Below are positions 22,840 to 39,412 of a stretch of DNA of 64,000 nucleotides, piece by piece. This stretch comes from Erpobdella octoculata (lineage: Eukaryota; Annelida; Clitellata; Hirudinida; Erpobdellidae). Every line of letters begins with the position of its first letter. Position 1 is the first letter of the stretch. The position numbers were made by a program, and so were the translations under genes. Below the pieces are notes generated by a model. That model worked only from the letters and a program-made list of their open reading frames with translations, searched no databases and was not told the DNA's origin. The DNA lies in the NCBI GenBank assembly GCA_963978895.1, contig OZ022245.1:2188875-2252874 (forward strand). The letters are read 5' to 3'.

Positions 22840-24900
22840 TTGATCCTCTTGTTGTTCGCCATGATAAGACTAGGGTGCTCGCTAAGTTATAGGTATACAG
22901 ATCTGTTCATTAAATTCAGACTGGATTCGCAATACTGGATTTTATGGAATACTCGGCAGATGGCAGTAAATATATCTCTGACTAATACGCAATATTCGAA
23001 AGGTGGCAGTCAATTTATGTTTAATACTTGCTGCTAAGTGTATAAAGAAAATAAAGAAAACGTTAACGAGCAAGCCGTATAAAACGAGGTTTTCTTCACA
23101 AATCGCTTATATTTCAGGATTCCTCGGTTTTTATTCATTGCATTTTTTAAACGAACTTTTCTAACTTTATCGATATAAAAATGTTTGATTTGCTGTTTCA
23201 AAACATAGATAGAAAATATACAAAAATGCTTAATAAAGGATTGAAAATTAGTAAGGGCTCAGGTTTGATTATTTCGGCGTTCGGCAACGAAATTTACATG
23301 GACATTGACAGGAGAATGTGCTCTCACAAGACAGTCAACATCACATGCAGGTTTAAAAAAAAACTGTGCAACCACTCGGCATGGACGAAAGGGGCGAGCA
23401 GCTGGCCTAGTTGGTGCAAGTCGTTGACCGCGATTCGCAGAAGTAATTAAGTCGTGATGATGTGCGCCGGCGAGCTGTCAGGCCGGCTGGCTGGCTGCAT
23501 CGAACTACTATACTGTATACTTTGACATCCCTATAGGACTCCAAATTGCAAGTAAAAGGGGAAAAAACTTTGTGCCTACCTACCGCGGCACGCCCCGGAC
23601 ATACTCAGCAACCCCCTCCCCCCCCCCCCCCCCTATAAACGAAAACATCTTCAATCTAGAAATCTGTTGAAGGACGAAAAATCAAAACGGCTGAACAGAA
23701 AATAAGCTATCATAATACGAATTACTCCCAACGGCTGAAAAAACTGCATTTCTCCACTTTTTATTTTCCGAAAGCCTCAAATCTAACCCGAGCGGAATAA
23801 TTTAGTTTTATCGTTTTGTCGGCGCAGCCCCACTCCGGCGGCAGTAAATCAAATTCTTCGTCGGCTAGCTAGCTAGCAGCGGCTGCACACGAGCCGCTCG
23901 CTGTCCACGTCTATTCTCAGCTAGTAGCTAAGCTAGAGTGCGGAAACGACGACGCGGTTAGCCTAACAATTAATAACCATAAATGGTAATGGGTAGGCAA
24001 AGAGGCGGATTCGGCGGTTAAAAGTATTTTTAATTGACGCTAACAAACTACGATTTATTATCGTTCCGACGCGCAATAATAAGTACTCAGCAGATTTTGT
24101 AGAACCATCATCATCATCAGCACTTAAGGAGAGAGAGAGAGAAAGAGAGAGAGTAAAAGAGAGAGTAAAAGAGAGAAGGGGGTAAAGAATTGGACCAGCA
24201 AACAACTCGGTGCACGTGAGCGCGCGCGGTGAAAAAAAAAAGAAAGAAAAAGAAACTAGGTCAGCAAAATATGCCTCGTTCCGAGACTTACTGTTGTTTG
24301 GTCGCTCTGTTTGCCAAACAGACTCTTGACACAGATAAATGGAATGAATGACGGATTGGAGTTCCTAATCCTTCTCTCTCTCTCTCTTTCTTTCTCTCTC
24401 CCTCTGACTCTTTTTATTTCTATCTCTTTTTCTCCTTCTCCATTTCACTCTTCATGTTCACTGATATTTACGTTAATGTCTTTTGGTGGGTCTTACTTCT
24501 TTATGTATGTATGTATGTATGTATTTATTCGTATTTTAAGAAAAAACCTGACAGAACGCAGGAAATCATAATAATAATAATTATCATTATTATCTATATA
24601 TATATATAAATAATAAATGATGATTTGTTTTATTACTTTCTCTCTCTCTCCTCTCATTATGTATGCGTCAGTTTCATTTCATTACAGCTGGACCACCCGG
24701 TAGTTTGTCTACCACATGATGTATTTGTGTTCATCGAAATATCACTAAATACTAAATACAGTTACAGTTTCAATCTCGGTATCGAAAGTTGGTCGCTATA
24801 AAACCTATACTTATTATTTATTATCATCGAGTCGTCGGCTTAAAGTCCGCTCTAGTTAGCGATTTGATGAATAATCGAAACGCGTTGTTTAGCTCTTAAT
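22840..24900. other. Intergenic stretch without identified gene
   Basis: Contains a C-homopolymer (about 23618-23633), TAGC-rich palindromic patches (23864-23945), short GA/TC and (TATG)n tracts and small open frames with no recognisable motif. Confidence 0.4.
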
Positions 24901-24954
24901 TAAATGTCATCTTCATATGACCTCTCTCTCTCCCCCTCCTACGATAGAAAGCGG

Positions 24955-25165
24955 GTAAGTAGCAGTAGTAGTAGTTGTCGGCTAGTAGGAGTAGTAGGAG
25001 TAGCAGTAGCGGTAGCAGTAGCAGTAACAGCAGCAGTAGCAGTAGTAGTAGTAGCAGTAGCAATAGCCGTAGCCGTAGCCGTAGCAGCAGTAGGAATAGC
25101 AGTAGTAGTACCAGTAGCAGTAGCAGTCGTAGTAGTAGTAGCAGTAGTAGTACTAGTAGTCATAA
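24955..25165. repeat. (AGT/AGC)n trinucleotide tract
   Basis: Interspersed AGT, AGC, GGT and CCGT trinucleotides. The frames rich in Ser, Val/Ala or Thr are artefacts. Confidence 0.92.
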
Positions 25166-25249
25166 GAAGGAAAGTCAACTACCGAGCGAGTTATATTTTT
25201 ATTTACCGCACCATCCAAGGTCGCGATGTTATTATTTCACACGAGAGCT

Positions 25250-25350
25250 CTCTCTCTCTCTTTCTCTCTTTCTCTCTTTCTCTCTTTCTCTCTTTCTCTC
25301 TTTCTCTCTTTCTCTCTTTCTCTCTCTCTCTTTCTCTCTTTCTCTCTCCG
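25250..25350. repeat. (TCTCTCTT)n pyrimidine tract
   Basis: Regular octamer CTCTCTTT repeated about eleven times, strand-asymmetric (pure pyrimidine on the plus strand). Confidence 0.93.
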
Positions 25351-25859
25351 CTCCTCATCTCCGAAGAAATTAAATTCGAACCCGATTGCAGTTTGTAATA
25401 TTTTTTTTATCGAAAACACCGTCGGTGAAATCTCCACAAGATGATTCACATATGCATTTCTTAAGGTTAAAAAATTCTCAAGTTCAAGGACAAGGACTAA
25501 GTAAGGTCAACGCCTTGAGAGCAGAGATCGCAGTAACTTTTGTTTACCACTTCGCTTCGCCTAGCTTTCTGTGAACACTGTTCATTCTGTTCACTGGTAA
25601 TTTAACTCAACCGTAAATCTATTTACATTTACACCATTTTCTTGCAGTTTTAGACGTAATTTCGACATCATTACGCTTGGACCAACCTTATTGTAACTTT
25701 TTATTTACTTCGTGCGACCTTGACCCCGCGCGACCCATATCGCTCGGAAAAGACTATCCATTTAGTATCCATCCATCGGGCATTTAGTTTCTCATTAAAC
25801 TCGATTCTGGATTAATCATGACGCGGGTGACACTAACGCCACGACGCCCTGGCTTGACA

Positions 25860-26126
25860 CCGTGACATGACCATGTGACATGACCATGTGACATGACCAT
25901 GTGACATGACCATGTGACATGACCATGTGACATGACCATGTGACATGACCATGTGACATGACCATGTGACATGACCATGTGACATGACCATGTGACATGA
26001 CCATGTGACATGACCATGTGACATGACCATGTGACATGACCATGTGACATGACCATGTGACATGACCATGTGACATGACCATGTGACATGACCATGTGAC
26101 ATGACCATGTGACATGACCATGTGAC
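25860..26126. repeat. 13-bp minisatellite, about 20 identical units
   Basis: Perfect head-to-tail copies of CATGACCATGTGA. Thirteen is not a multiple of three, so every frame cycles through the same 13-residue pattern and stays open. Each unit has two CATG sites and a CATGTG E-box-like hexamer. Confidence 0.97.
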
Positions 26127-26293
26127 CCAAAAGATCGCCTCCGATGGAAATTCTAGAAGAATCTTTGGCGTTAACTCGGACGTTTTTGTGGATGGAGAGG
26201 TCGTTTTTTATGGAGTGATTTACTTTTGATTGGCCTCCGGTTGGAGAAATGGAAAGTGTGTGTGGGGGGTGTATGTGTGTGTGTTGTGTGATG

Positions 26294-26440
<147 letters not shown>

Positions 26441-27175
26441 AAAGAGAAAGAGAAAGAGTAAGTAGTGCAAGGAGTCCGTAGAAGTTGCACATCGTCGGAG
26501 CGAGGCAAGTTCGGTGCACCCACTCACGCAAACAAACAAACAAACAAACAAACCCACTCACTGGCACACAATCACACGCATGCACATGCAGAGAAAGAGA
26601 AAGAACAGCAATCAAATTGAAAACATAGCTAATAAGAAAATATCCAAAAACGCCTAGCATATTCACCAATTCCCCTAATTGCTAATATCGTAATAATCGT
26701 AAATACTCATAGACTTAGGATATATATACCTATATCTATGTAAGTACTAGGTACTAGTAGGTACTAGTTCTATACCAATCTCTACAAATTGCAACTTTAA
26801 CATTTACCCAAAAAATTATTTTTTGTGTCATTTAGCATACAAAAAGATTTACACATTTCCAACAAGTTTAGATTGTCTGTCTGTTTTTTTATGTACAGTT
26901 AAAAACATGACATGGTTTAATCTCGTTTGGGTCATTGTTAACCGAATTAGGTTTTAATTCTGACGCTGGATTTGACATCGGAAAAACCAAATACAATTTT
27001 AACAATTTGTCTTCTTATAACAATAAGTTCTTGAAGTTTCATTTTACTGAACATAAATAACTTTACAAGTTTTATTAAAAATAGTTTTAAGTAAAACTTA
27101 ATTATACAAAAGCAATAAAATAAACTAACAAAATTCGTAAGACTAAAAAAAATTGTTCTTTGCAATAATCACCGA

Positions 27176-28813
27176 TCAATTTGTTATTATTGGTAGATTA
27201 TAAAGTTCTTCTTTAAGTTTTTTATGCTTTTCTAAAAATTCTACCACCATAGGTATGTGTTTCTGTGATTCAAAGACTTTCAGAATACTTTCAATTTCTG
27301 GAATAATTTGTTTTGTAAATTTGTAATATCTTCTAGAAGCTGTTATTAGATGAGTGCTGATAGCCACATAACCCAAATTACTTGTCAAAAGCAATGAGAT
27401 CCAGTTGAGATTTGGTGATAATAATACTTTCCATTGCTCATCTTTCAGAGTATAAGTAATAGAGCTTAGGCATTATATCCAAAATTGACTATATTTGGAC
27501 TTCAATATAAGCTTCACAAACATTTCAAGTAGATTTTTTCTTTTACCAATTTCGGATAAAATGCACAATAGATCTGAATAATCATCAAACAATCCATAAT
27601 AGTTGATGGGATTGCAATAATAAACATTTTTGTGCACAAATTCAATAATGATCGGAATTTTTGTTTGTATATATGAATGATGTTCTTCATTTCTGGCTAA
27701 CGATGATAAATTTTTCATGACAATTCGAAACCTGCTCATGTCCCAGAAAACGTTTTTCATTGACGCTAAAATTCCATCAATCGTGTTAACGTTACTAACA
27801 ACCTCAGAATTTATTCTTGAAGAAAAATCTAAATTTGTAAATCTCGAATTAAAATGCAATCCTAAAAACTGAAAAGTTCTTGAGTGAGTCCACGTGATAG
27901 GTTCTTTAATAACTGCTCTGTTATTACTTATGTCTAAATAAACTAAATTAGGTAAATTGTCTATCATTTTGTATATTAAATTTATTTTCTCATTGTCAAC
28001 CCTTGCAAAACAACGATTTTCACTAATATCAAGCCACGTTAGGTTAGAAAGACATGATATTGAGTCTAATAATTTTACAAACGACTTGCCAGCAAAAGTA
28101 CGTATGGCCAATTTCTGAAGACTAACAAAATGGGGAAATTTGTTAATAGCTTTCCTTGCATAGCCACAACCTTTTAAACATAAAGTTTTTAAATTCTCAC
28201 AAGGAAATTGAATTTTAAGAAGATCAATTAGATCCTCTTTGGAGCGAGACCTACGCCAACAAGTACGCCAACAAGGACAACGCAGAGAAAGTTGTTTTAA
28301 TTTAGGACAAAACCATGCAGACAATTTGTTCTTGCCTTTTTTGCGATTGTATTTTGTGATAATGCAACAATGAACCCCTAATTCTAAGTTTACCAGGTTC
28401 AAAGATAGAAATGGATGTTTCCAAAAATGGCGATATAACTTCAATGCTGCTTTACGACAAAAATATCCATCCCCGGTTATTGAAAGATGACTAATATTAC
28501 CTCTGCTCACAATCGTTTTTAAAGGCTGAAAAAACTTTTTTATATTAACTTCAAAAAGTACTAATTCATGATAACTCTTATTCTTTAAAAGAACTGGAAT
28601 TATATATTCTGGTTGTAGATGCATTCCTATCTTTTGACTTTGTGAAATTATTTCATCGAAAACATGGGATGACATCTTCACGCTGTTTTTAACTTTGAAA
28701 GGAAGACAGTCGATCTCAGAAGCTGGTTCGAGAAAAATTTTCTTGAAGTTTAATAATATAAAATTTGTGCAAGACTGTTTTAAAAACAGTGGTTGATGAA
28801 AACTAACACTCAT
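27176..28813 (-). pseudogene. ZYG11/ZER1-like paralogue 3, one in-frame stop
   Basis: Single-exon minus-strand frame from ATG at 28813. 446 codons precede a TAA at 27475-27473, and the same frame then continues without change to TGA at 27178-27176. The part after the stop still matches paralogue 2 (LLSPNLNWISLLL, YYKFTKQIIPE, VEFLEKH), so homology crosses the stop. The N-terminus carries the VHL-box-like NFKKIFLEP and CLPFKVK. LRRs include LTWLDISENRCF and LPNLVYLDISNNRAV, followed by a segment beginning TIDGILASMK that resembles the start of the ARM region in ZYG11B. The presumed role is as for paralogue 1, a Cullin-2 substrate receptor. It could be a recent pseudogene, a truncated but working protein, or a base error. 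Confidence 0.7.
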
Positions 28814-28965
28814 TTTTTAAATTTTTACCTCGTAATAGTTTTTTATAAATTTGTTTATAAAAATGATCCTGAATATGCAGGTATTCAATGTACTAACTTC
28901 AAAATCATTTTTCATTGATCTTGCTTTGCAACAACATTTAAACATTGATAATAATAATAACACTA

Positions 28966-29165
<200 letters not shown>

Positions 29166-29539
29166 TCATTCTTGATTTCTGCAACTCAGCTCTAGTCGGC
29201 CTCAATCAACAATCAACTAAAATTTGGGGTGGGACCAAGCTTAGCCCCCTGTACTGACAATCCCGGATACGCCAGTGTGTGCGTATTGAAAACGTCTAAA
29301 TCATCCTGAATGAGTCAGCGAACCCGCAAATGCTGTGAGGTGTACGCTCTTATATAATCACTGATTTTCTTTTGTTATCTGGGCATACCGACGTTTCTTA
29401 AATTTCCACGCGTCTCCTATCATCCTCAGTAGCGTCACCGTCAATAGTCAATAACGTCCTCATCATAATAATCATCACCATCATCATCACCACCATCAGT
29501 ATCTTCTTCATCATCATCACCGTCATTGTCTATCGTCGT

Positions 29540-30654
<1,115 letters not shown>

Positions 30655-30854
30655 NNNNNNNNNNNNNNNNNNNNNNNNNNNNNNNNNNNNNNNNNNNNNN
30701 NNNNNNNNNNNNNNNNNNNNNNNNNNNNNNNNNNNNNNNNNNNNNNNNNNNNNNNNNNNNNNNNNNNNNNNNNNNNNNNNNNNNNNNNNNNNNNNNNNNN
30801 NNNNNNNNNNNNNNNNNNNNNNNNNNNNNNNNNNNNNNNNNNNNNNNNNNNNNN
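30655..30854. other. Assembly gap (200 N)
   Basis: Exactly 200 undetermined bases between the (ATC)n tract and a (GT)n tract. The round number suggests a scaffolding placeholder, so the true length is unknown. Confidence 0.99.
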
Positions 30855-30990
30855 GTTGTGTGTGTGTGTGCGTGCGTGTGTGTGTGTGTGTGAGTATAAT
30901 GAATTGTGTGTGTGTCTGTGTGTATAATAACGGGTGTGTGTTTGTGCATGTGAGTATGATGGATTGTGTGTGTCTGTCTGTGTATGATAA
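30855..30990. repeat. (GT)n degenerate tract
   Basis: GT-rich repeat with three copies of a longer TGTGTGTG...ATAATGG phrase immediately right of the gap. Confidence 0.85.
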
Positions 30991-31249
30991 TGGATGTGCG
31001 GAAGAATGTGACAGAACAGAATTGAGAAAAATCAAGACTAAATATAACAAAGCTACTGAGTATGATAAAATGCGAAAATAAGAGAATAATTCAGAGACCT
31101 AACTGGTTCACGTTCACACGCTCGTGTACAACAAACAAACTGATCGTACAACTTGGCTGTCCTTGATGTTCTTCTTCTACGGCGAAAACAAACGTCAGCC
31201 ATGTTATAAAAAGGAGCTGAAATATAGTTTACAACTACTACGGCTGAAG

Positions 31250-31530
31250 GACGAAATTCGACGCCGGCGTGTCGCCGTCTCGGCGCAACCGGCCGCCACT
31301 ACGGCTACGGCGACGCCGGCTGCTGCTGCTTCTGCTGCTGCTTCTGCTGCTTAGCTATACGTCACTGTCACACACAGCTGGAGAGTCATTTTCGACATAA
31401 CAGCTGTCCATTCGCTCTCTCGCCGAGCGACCGCCGGCTGTGGTCGTTACCGATACGGCCGCTAGTGCTGCTGCTAACGCGATGTTCGCTAGCTGTACTA
31501 GACGCTGCTATGTCGGGGTTGTTGTTGTTG
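31250..31530. promoter_or_regulatory. CpG-rich patch, possible promoter
   Basis: Locally GC- and CpG-rich (GACGCCGGCGTGTCGCCGTC) with a (GCT)n run, in strong contrast to the AT-rich surroundings. It could be the promoter or first 5' UTR exon of the nuclear receptor gene downstream. No start site is visible. Confidence 0.3.
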
Positions 31531-32099
31531 TTGTTGGGAAAAGAGGAGGATGAGTGGTGGGCGGTCTCTAGTAGAAAGCTAGAAGAGTAATGATAGTTGT
31601 GTGCGTGTGTTGTGTGTGTGTTTTATGTGTGTGTTGTATGCTTATGTGTGTGAGTTGTATGCGTGTTTTGCGCACGAGATTTGTTTGTATGTGTGTGTGT
31701 ATTAAAATGAATGAATATCGTAATGTATACACGTGCACACATACACAGCACATGAATACACCGACGTTTGTCGGTTGAGTTTATCGACAGCTCCATCCAT
31801 CATCGTCGTCTCCGCCATTCTGGCAATCCTCTTCATCATCATAATCAACATCATCGTCATCATCATCATCACCATCATCATAATCATCATCACCATCATC
31901 GGCGCTACCAGGCCATTCGTACAAGGTCATCAAATCGGTTCGTAGTGCACACACACACGCGCACACGCACAGAAGGATTCCAAAGACAAGCTCACGGACG
32001 AAGCTTTCTCTCTCTTGAAATCATTTTTCCTCTCCCACTCCATCTTTCAATCAGTAGCTTCTCTCTTTTTTTTTGCTGCTCCAGTTCTAAATTCTGCTC

Positions 32100-32217
32100 G
32101 ATAATGTTTTGTCGCCGATGCAGCCGCGGCGCCGGCAACCGCCGGCGCGACAGCGTGTCGCCGTGTGCGCCGTAGACGCAGCCGACGCCGCATTGCACGA
32201 GCACGCCGACGTGCGTG

Positions 32218-32255
<38 letters not shown>

Positions 32256-32420
32256 GTCATCATCGTCATCATCGTCATCATCGTCGTCGTCGTCGTCGTC
32301 ATCGCCATCATCATCATCACCGGCGAGTCTACTAGTTCAGTTCACCGAGTTTTGCTCGAGACGAACGCCGCGCCGCATTTCCAGACGTTGTGCTGTGCTG
32401 TGCAGTCTTTATTTTGAATT
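32100..32420. promoter_or_regulatory. CpG-rich patch with two adjacent hairpins
   Basis: GCGCCGGC-AACC-GCCGGCGC (32129-32148) and GCGACA-GCG-TGTCGC (32147-32161) are perfect hairpins that overlap by two bases. A (ATC/GTC)n run follows at 32217-32320. It is a possible promoter or 5' UTR region. Inference only. Confidence 0.3.
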
Positions 32421-33053
32421 CGTGTCGGATTTTTTGTGTTTTCTCTCTTCATAATATCTCTCTAAGTTTAGTTTTTTTTTCATCGTTGTCGTTCACACCT
32501 ACTGTTTTGGATTAAAAGAGAATTAATTTATATTTATAGATATATTATATATTGAAGCGTTTTGTTTTTCTGAATTTAAATTTTTTTAAATCGTTTACCG
32601 AGTCGGGTTTCAATTGCGAACGGAATTTCGATTTACTTAGATCGGGTAGGTCAGGTTTTGATGTTTTTTTTGTTTATTTCTACTTTTTTTATCGATATAA
32701 TCAATTGTGTCTAATGATATTTTTAGATTTATTTGATAGATTACGTTATTGTAATGATCGGTCTCTGTAGACCTGTATGTGTGTGAAAAGTCTGAGACTG
32801 TAAATTGTAAATGCAGCAATGGGACCGCCGATCAAACGCGATTCAGCTGTTTGTTGTCGAGCCAGAAAGTTATTTTTAATCACACTCGAGTTAACTAAAC
32901 TAAATTCTTTCTTTGGAGGGTGCGTTCGTTTGTTTTGAAGTTTTGACGATGAATGATTGATGCACACGTTTAAAAATGAAAGTAGGTCCGTGGTGGATTA
33001 TACCGGTGCCTTGGTGGACATACCGGTGCCGTGGTGAGATGACCTTGTAATAA

Positions 33054-33105
33054 ATAAAATAAAATAAAATAAAATAAAATAAAATAAAATAAAATAATAT
33101 AAAAT
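33054..33105. repeat. (AAAAT)n pentanucleotide tract
   Basis: About ten AAAAT units with one ATAAT variant. Confidence 0.93.
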
Positions 33106-33500
33106 AAAGACCTTGTTTATCACGGACTGTCCGAGCTCTGGAAAACCGACACTTGTGTGTACGATATCGTTCCAGAAGAGTAGACTAAAGATACTTGAAC
33201 GTTTCTTGGAAGATCTCCCTTACACATGGAATAGATTTGTAAACACAGATTGTGTAAAGTAACTTATGTAACCACACCACTCTTCCTCTACGAGAGATAA
33301 TGGTAACGATTGTCTATACTAATAAATCACTACAGAATGCTGCAAGAGTACTGAGTGAGTTTTCGGCACTGACCCAATATCATTAGATGATTGAGCCCCT
33401 TGCTAGATAGATGTGGGGTGGGTGGGTGATACGTTGTGTTTACATCCTTTCTGAGCCGGAAAGAAGGCAGTTCATTTATTTGAAAAAAAATTGGGTCGAT

Positions 33501-34421
<921 letters not shown>

Positions 34422-34685
34422 GGGTCGATAATTATGTAGGGATGTACAGTGTCTCAAATAAAAATTCGTATGTATTCGTATGCATGCACATGATATGTAC
34501 TCGTTCATTGTTCATCGATTTTAAAGTTAAATATGATGTTTCAATTGCCGTAATCTACAGTTTAAACCGGTTTCTAAATATCGGCTAATTGGTACGAGGC
34601 CAATCGAACACTGGTGATGACATTTTTTTCTGGAAAAAAAAACAAGGCGCTATCTGCTGCTAATGGCGGGAACAATGAGACTGTA

Positions 34686-34800
34686 GCTGACTTGGCTGTC
34701 TAGCTGGTGTGACCTCGATGGCGCCTGTTTCACAAAGGCGTTTATTGTACGAGAAAATATTTCATGTCGTGGATTTCTACGAGTGCGATAATGGGGGTAT
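34686..34800 (+). repeat. Dispersed block, copy 1
   Basis: Related to 35733-35860. Shared phrases are TGGCTGTCTAGCTG, TGACCTCG, TGGCGCC and ATTGTACG. Both copies lie about 0.5 kb before a SINE in the same orientation. Confidence 0.65.
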
Positions 34801-35118
34801 TCATGAAAAAATGGCCATGCCGTATATTTAAATTAGAGCAGTTTTTTTCGTTTTTCTAATTTTAATAACCTTAGCACGGCAAAATCGTGCATAAAACCTT
34901 TTATGAGCTCTTCTTATAGTGAACCCTTTATTAGTTGTGCTGCGAGAAGAGAGAAAGAGAGAGTTATTGGTTTTATTAAATAAATATCTTAAATTTTGAT
35001 TATGCAAAAAGTGTTTTACATTAGTCTAATTTTATTTCAATTTCATTTAAACATGAGCACCGGTTTATAATAAATCAACGTCAATCTCTATAAGCATAGA
35101 TCGCTGTTGCCTATCTAG

Positions 35119-35310
35119 TCGTGGCGAAATGGTAGCCCAGCGGTGTAGCGACTGGCGTTCACGTGATTAAACGTCCAACCAGAGGTTCGCCGGTTCGAAA
35201 CCCAGTGCAGTGTGTGGAAATGTCGTTGATGATACTTGCTTCCTGAACTAAACTGTAGGTTATAAGCAAGGCCTAATGAGTCTGAGGCATTTCCATAACT
35301 TTTTTTTTAT
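35119..35310 (+). mobile_element. tRNA-derived SINE, copy 1
   Basis: Pol III A-box-like TGGTAGCCCAGCGG and B box GGTTCGAAACC (35192-35202) form a tRNA-like head. The body then matches the copy at 36228-36400 through GTGTGTGGAAATGTCG, ACTTGCTTCCTGAACTAA and AAGCAAGGCCTAATGAGTCT, ending in a T-rich tail. Confidence 0.85.
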
Positions 35311-35732
35311 GAATTTCCTGAAAGCTAGACTTTAATTATTTAAGCATGAATCAAGCTTGTATTTTGTCACTTTTGTTTAAAATGATAGCCATCACATCAA
35401 ACAAACAACCCCTCCGGCTCTGATGCGCCAGATGGGTAGGTATTCTTTAATTGATCTTTCTCGTTGAATAACAATAAGTTCCCAGGGTCATTGTTGTCGC
35501 TACGAAAAAAAACCAGCACTCATTGAATGGTAGAAGCGGCTAGGCTGTCAGTTTTACGAGGGCCACTAGGACCCGTGGTCGTCGTAAATCTTAAATCAGT
35601 CAATGAATTTTTGGGCTAATTGGAAAACAGCTGATCATCAGACACTTCTTTATAAAGATGTAGCGCAATCTGTCTGGTGTAGAAAGCGGGTCAACTTCCG
35701 AACTCCATTAAAGTATATCATAATAAATAGAT

Positions 35733-35860
35733 GGACTGGCTGTCTAGCTGTATAGCTGGCGTGTGACCTCGCTGGCGCCAGTCGACAAAAGCGTTGATTG
35801 TACGCGAATATCTCATGGCGTGTATTCCTGTGAGTGGTGCGTTAATGGGGGTGGTGGAGG
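35733..35860 (+). repeat. Dispersed block, copy 2
   Basis: Second copy of the block at 34686-34800, with a short insertion (TATAGCTGGCG) and scattered substitutions. Confidence 0.65.
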
Positions 35861-36227
35861 AGGGGGCATTCACAAACGAGATGGTGACATAGTGTCGTTT
35901 TGTATGTGTTGTGTTTATTATCAACTTACTTAACTTATCGACACAGTCATTCGTGGGGAAATCCGCGTGGGCTTATTTGTAGAAAAAAAACCCTATATTA
36001 AGTACACTTAAAAGCAGGGTGGTTAATAAAAAAAAATAGGTTTATTTTTAGACTTAGATTAGGATTATTCGACGATCTTATATATTTCATTTCGATCTTT
36101 AATATTTCATATTTTTTATTTACTTCATATTATATATTTATTTCATATTATATATTATCTCATTTCATACACTTAATAATAAATTACGCAGCAATACTTT
36201 CTATACGCGTAACGATTTTGCTGAGTC

Positions 36228-36400
36228 CATCGCGTTGTAACCGTAGCACAGCGGTACGCAGGCTGTATCGCTGAGCCGATGGTCTACGGTTCGAAACCCA
36301 GTGCAGTGTGTGGAAATGTCGTTGATGATACTTGCTTCCTGAACTAAGATTTGTAGGTTAAAAGCAAGGCCTAATGAGTCTGAGCCGTTTCCATTTTTTG
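36228..36400 (+). mobile_element. tRNA-derived SINE, copy 2
   Basis: A-box-like CGTAGCACAGCGG and B box GGTTCGAAACC (36288-36298). The head differs from copy 1 by a deletion between the boxes, but the body is nearly identical to it, ending in a T-rich tail. Confidence 0.85.
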
Positions 36401-36539
36401 TTTTTTTTCCATTTTTCATTTTTTAAGCTGGCCTCTTACCGTACACTTGCGTTCACACATACACGCATACGTCCCATACACATATACACGCACACGTCCC
36501 ATACACATATACACGCACGCGTCCCATGCGTATGCACGC

Positions 36540-38144
<1,605 letters not shown>

Positions 38145-38844
38145 TTTTCTTGCTAATCTAGAATTTTAATTTGTTGCATTATTCTTCATTGTGCAGTGCA
38201 GTGCGGCAAACTTAAAACTTAAAGAGCAAAGATCAAGAGTAGAGCGAGCGGGGTGGGTGGGGGAGGGAGGAGTGTAGGTTGATATTTAGCCTCATTTGTC
38301 TTCCCCTTTCTCCTGTGTGCTCTCTCTCTCGTTCTCTCTCTCTCTCTCTCATTCCAGTTCAATTTCCATCTGTGATAATTGCTATCACTATTCATTCATC
38401 ACGACCTACATTGAAGTCCTGGCAGGAAGAGGCGCATCTAGTATGCTGATGTTCTATGAAGTTGTTTGCTTGCTTACTGGTCACCTGGCTCGAGTTGAAT
38501 ATAATAAGAATGTTTAGAAAGTATGTAAATCTTTTATTCATTAATCTACGGAAAGAATGGCCAAAAACGGGCTGTGGCTAAACCTCCATTGATTTCCAAG
38601 AATATGAATCTCTCTCTCGCTCTTGCTCTCTTTCTCTTTGCGCATGATTGGTTTAATGATGCCGCTCACAAATGGCCACAGTAATTGATGGCCTCCTCGC
38701 CGAATGTGGGCCGTGGAAGCCTCTCTCAGCTGACGCTTTGTAGAACCGGGTGGGTCGGTCGGTTACTACTGTAGTAGGAAGGTATTCGAGTAATTTCGAA
38801 GTTGCAAATGGACCGACCCGAACAACGTGGAATGGAAACACGTC

Positions 38845-39112
38845 TGTTGTAGTATTGTGTTGTAGTGTTGTTGTATTGTAGTGTTGTAGTGTTGTTGTAT
38901 TGTAGTGTTGTTGTATTGTAGTGTTGTTGTATTGTAGTGTTGTTGTATTGTAGTGTTGTAGTGTTGTTGTATTGTAGTGTTGTTGTATTGTAGTGTTGTT
39001 GTATTGTAGTGTTGTAGCATTGTAGTAATAGAAGTGTTGTAGTATTGTAGTATTGTAGTGTTGCAGTGTTGTAGTGTTTTAGTGTTTTAGTGTTGTAGTG
39101 TTGCTGTAGTGT
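38845..39112. repeat. Pentanucleotide tract (GTTGT/ATTGT/AGTGT)
   Basis: Tandem five-base units of a TGT-ending family arranged in a higher-order pattern. The Gln/Asn/Thr/Tyr-rich minus frame is an artefact. Confidence 0.88.
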
Positions 39113-39297
39113 GTTGATTGAAAGAGAGAGTGTAATGTAGATAAATCCGTAGGTCAGTAGGTCTTTGATTAGATGTTTTATCTGTGACGTTACCTACCAC
39201 ACACATCAATAAGTTGTGTTATTATAATTATTAACGTCAAAATGATGTTTTCTTAAATGTGTTTTATTTACAAGATAAATTTGGTATAATTATAATA

Positions 39298-39367
<70 letters not shown>

Positions 39368-39412
39368 CGATGGCGATGACGATGATGATTGTGGTGGTGA
39401 TGATGATGATAA
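39298..39412. repeat. (GAT)n microsatellite
   Basis: Pure GAT trinucleotides with GAC/GGC interruptions at the right end. Confidence 0.94.
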
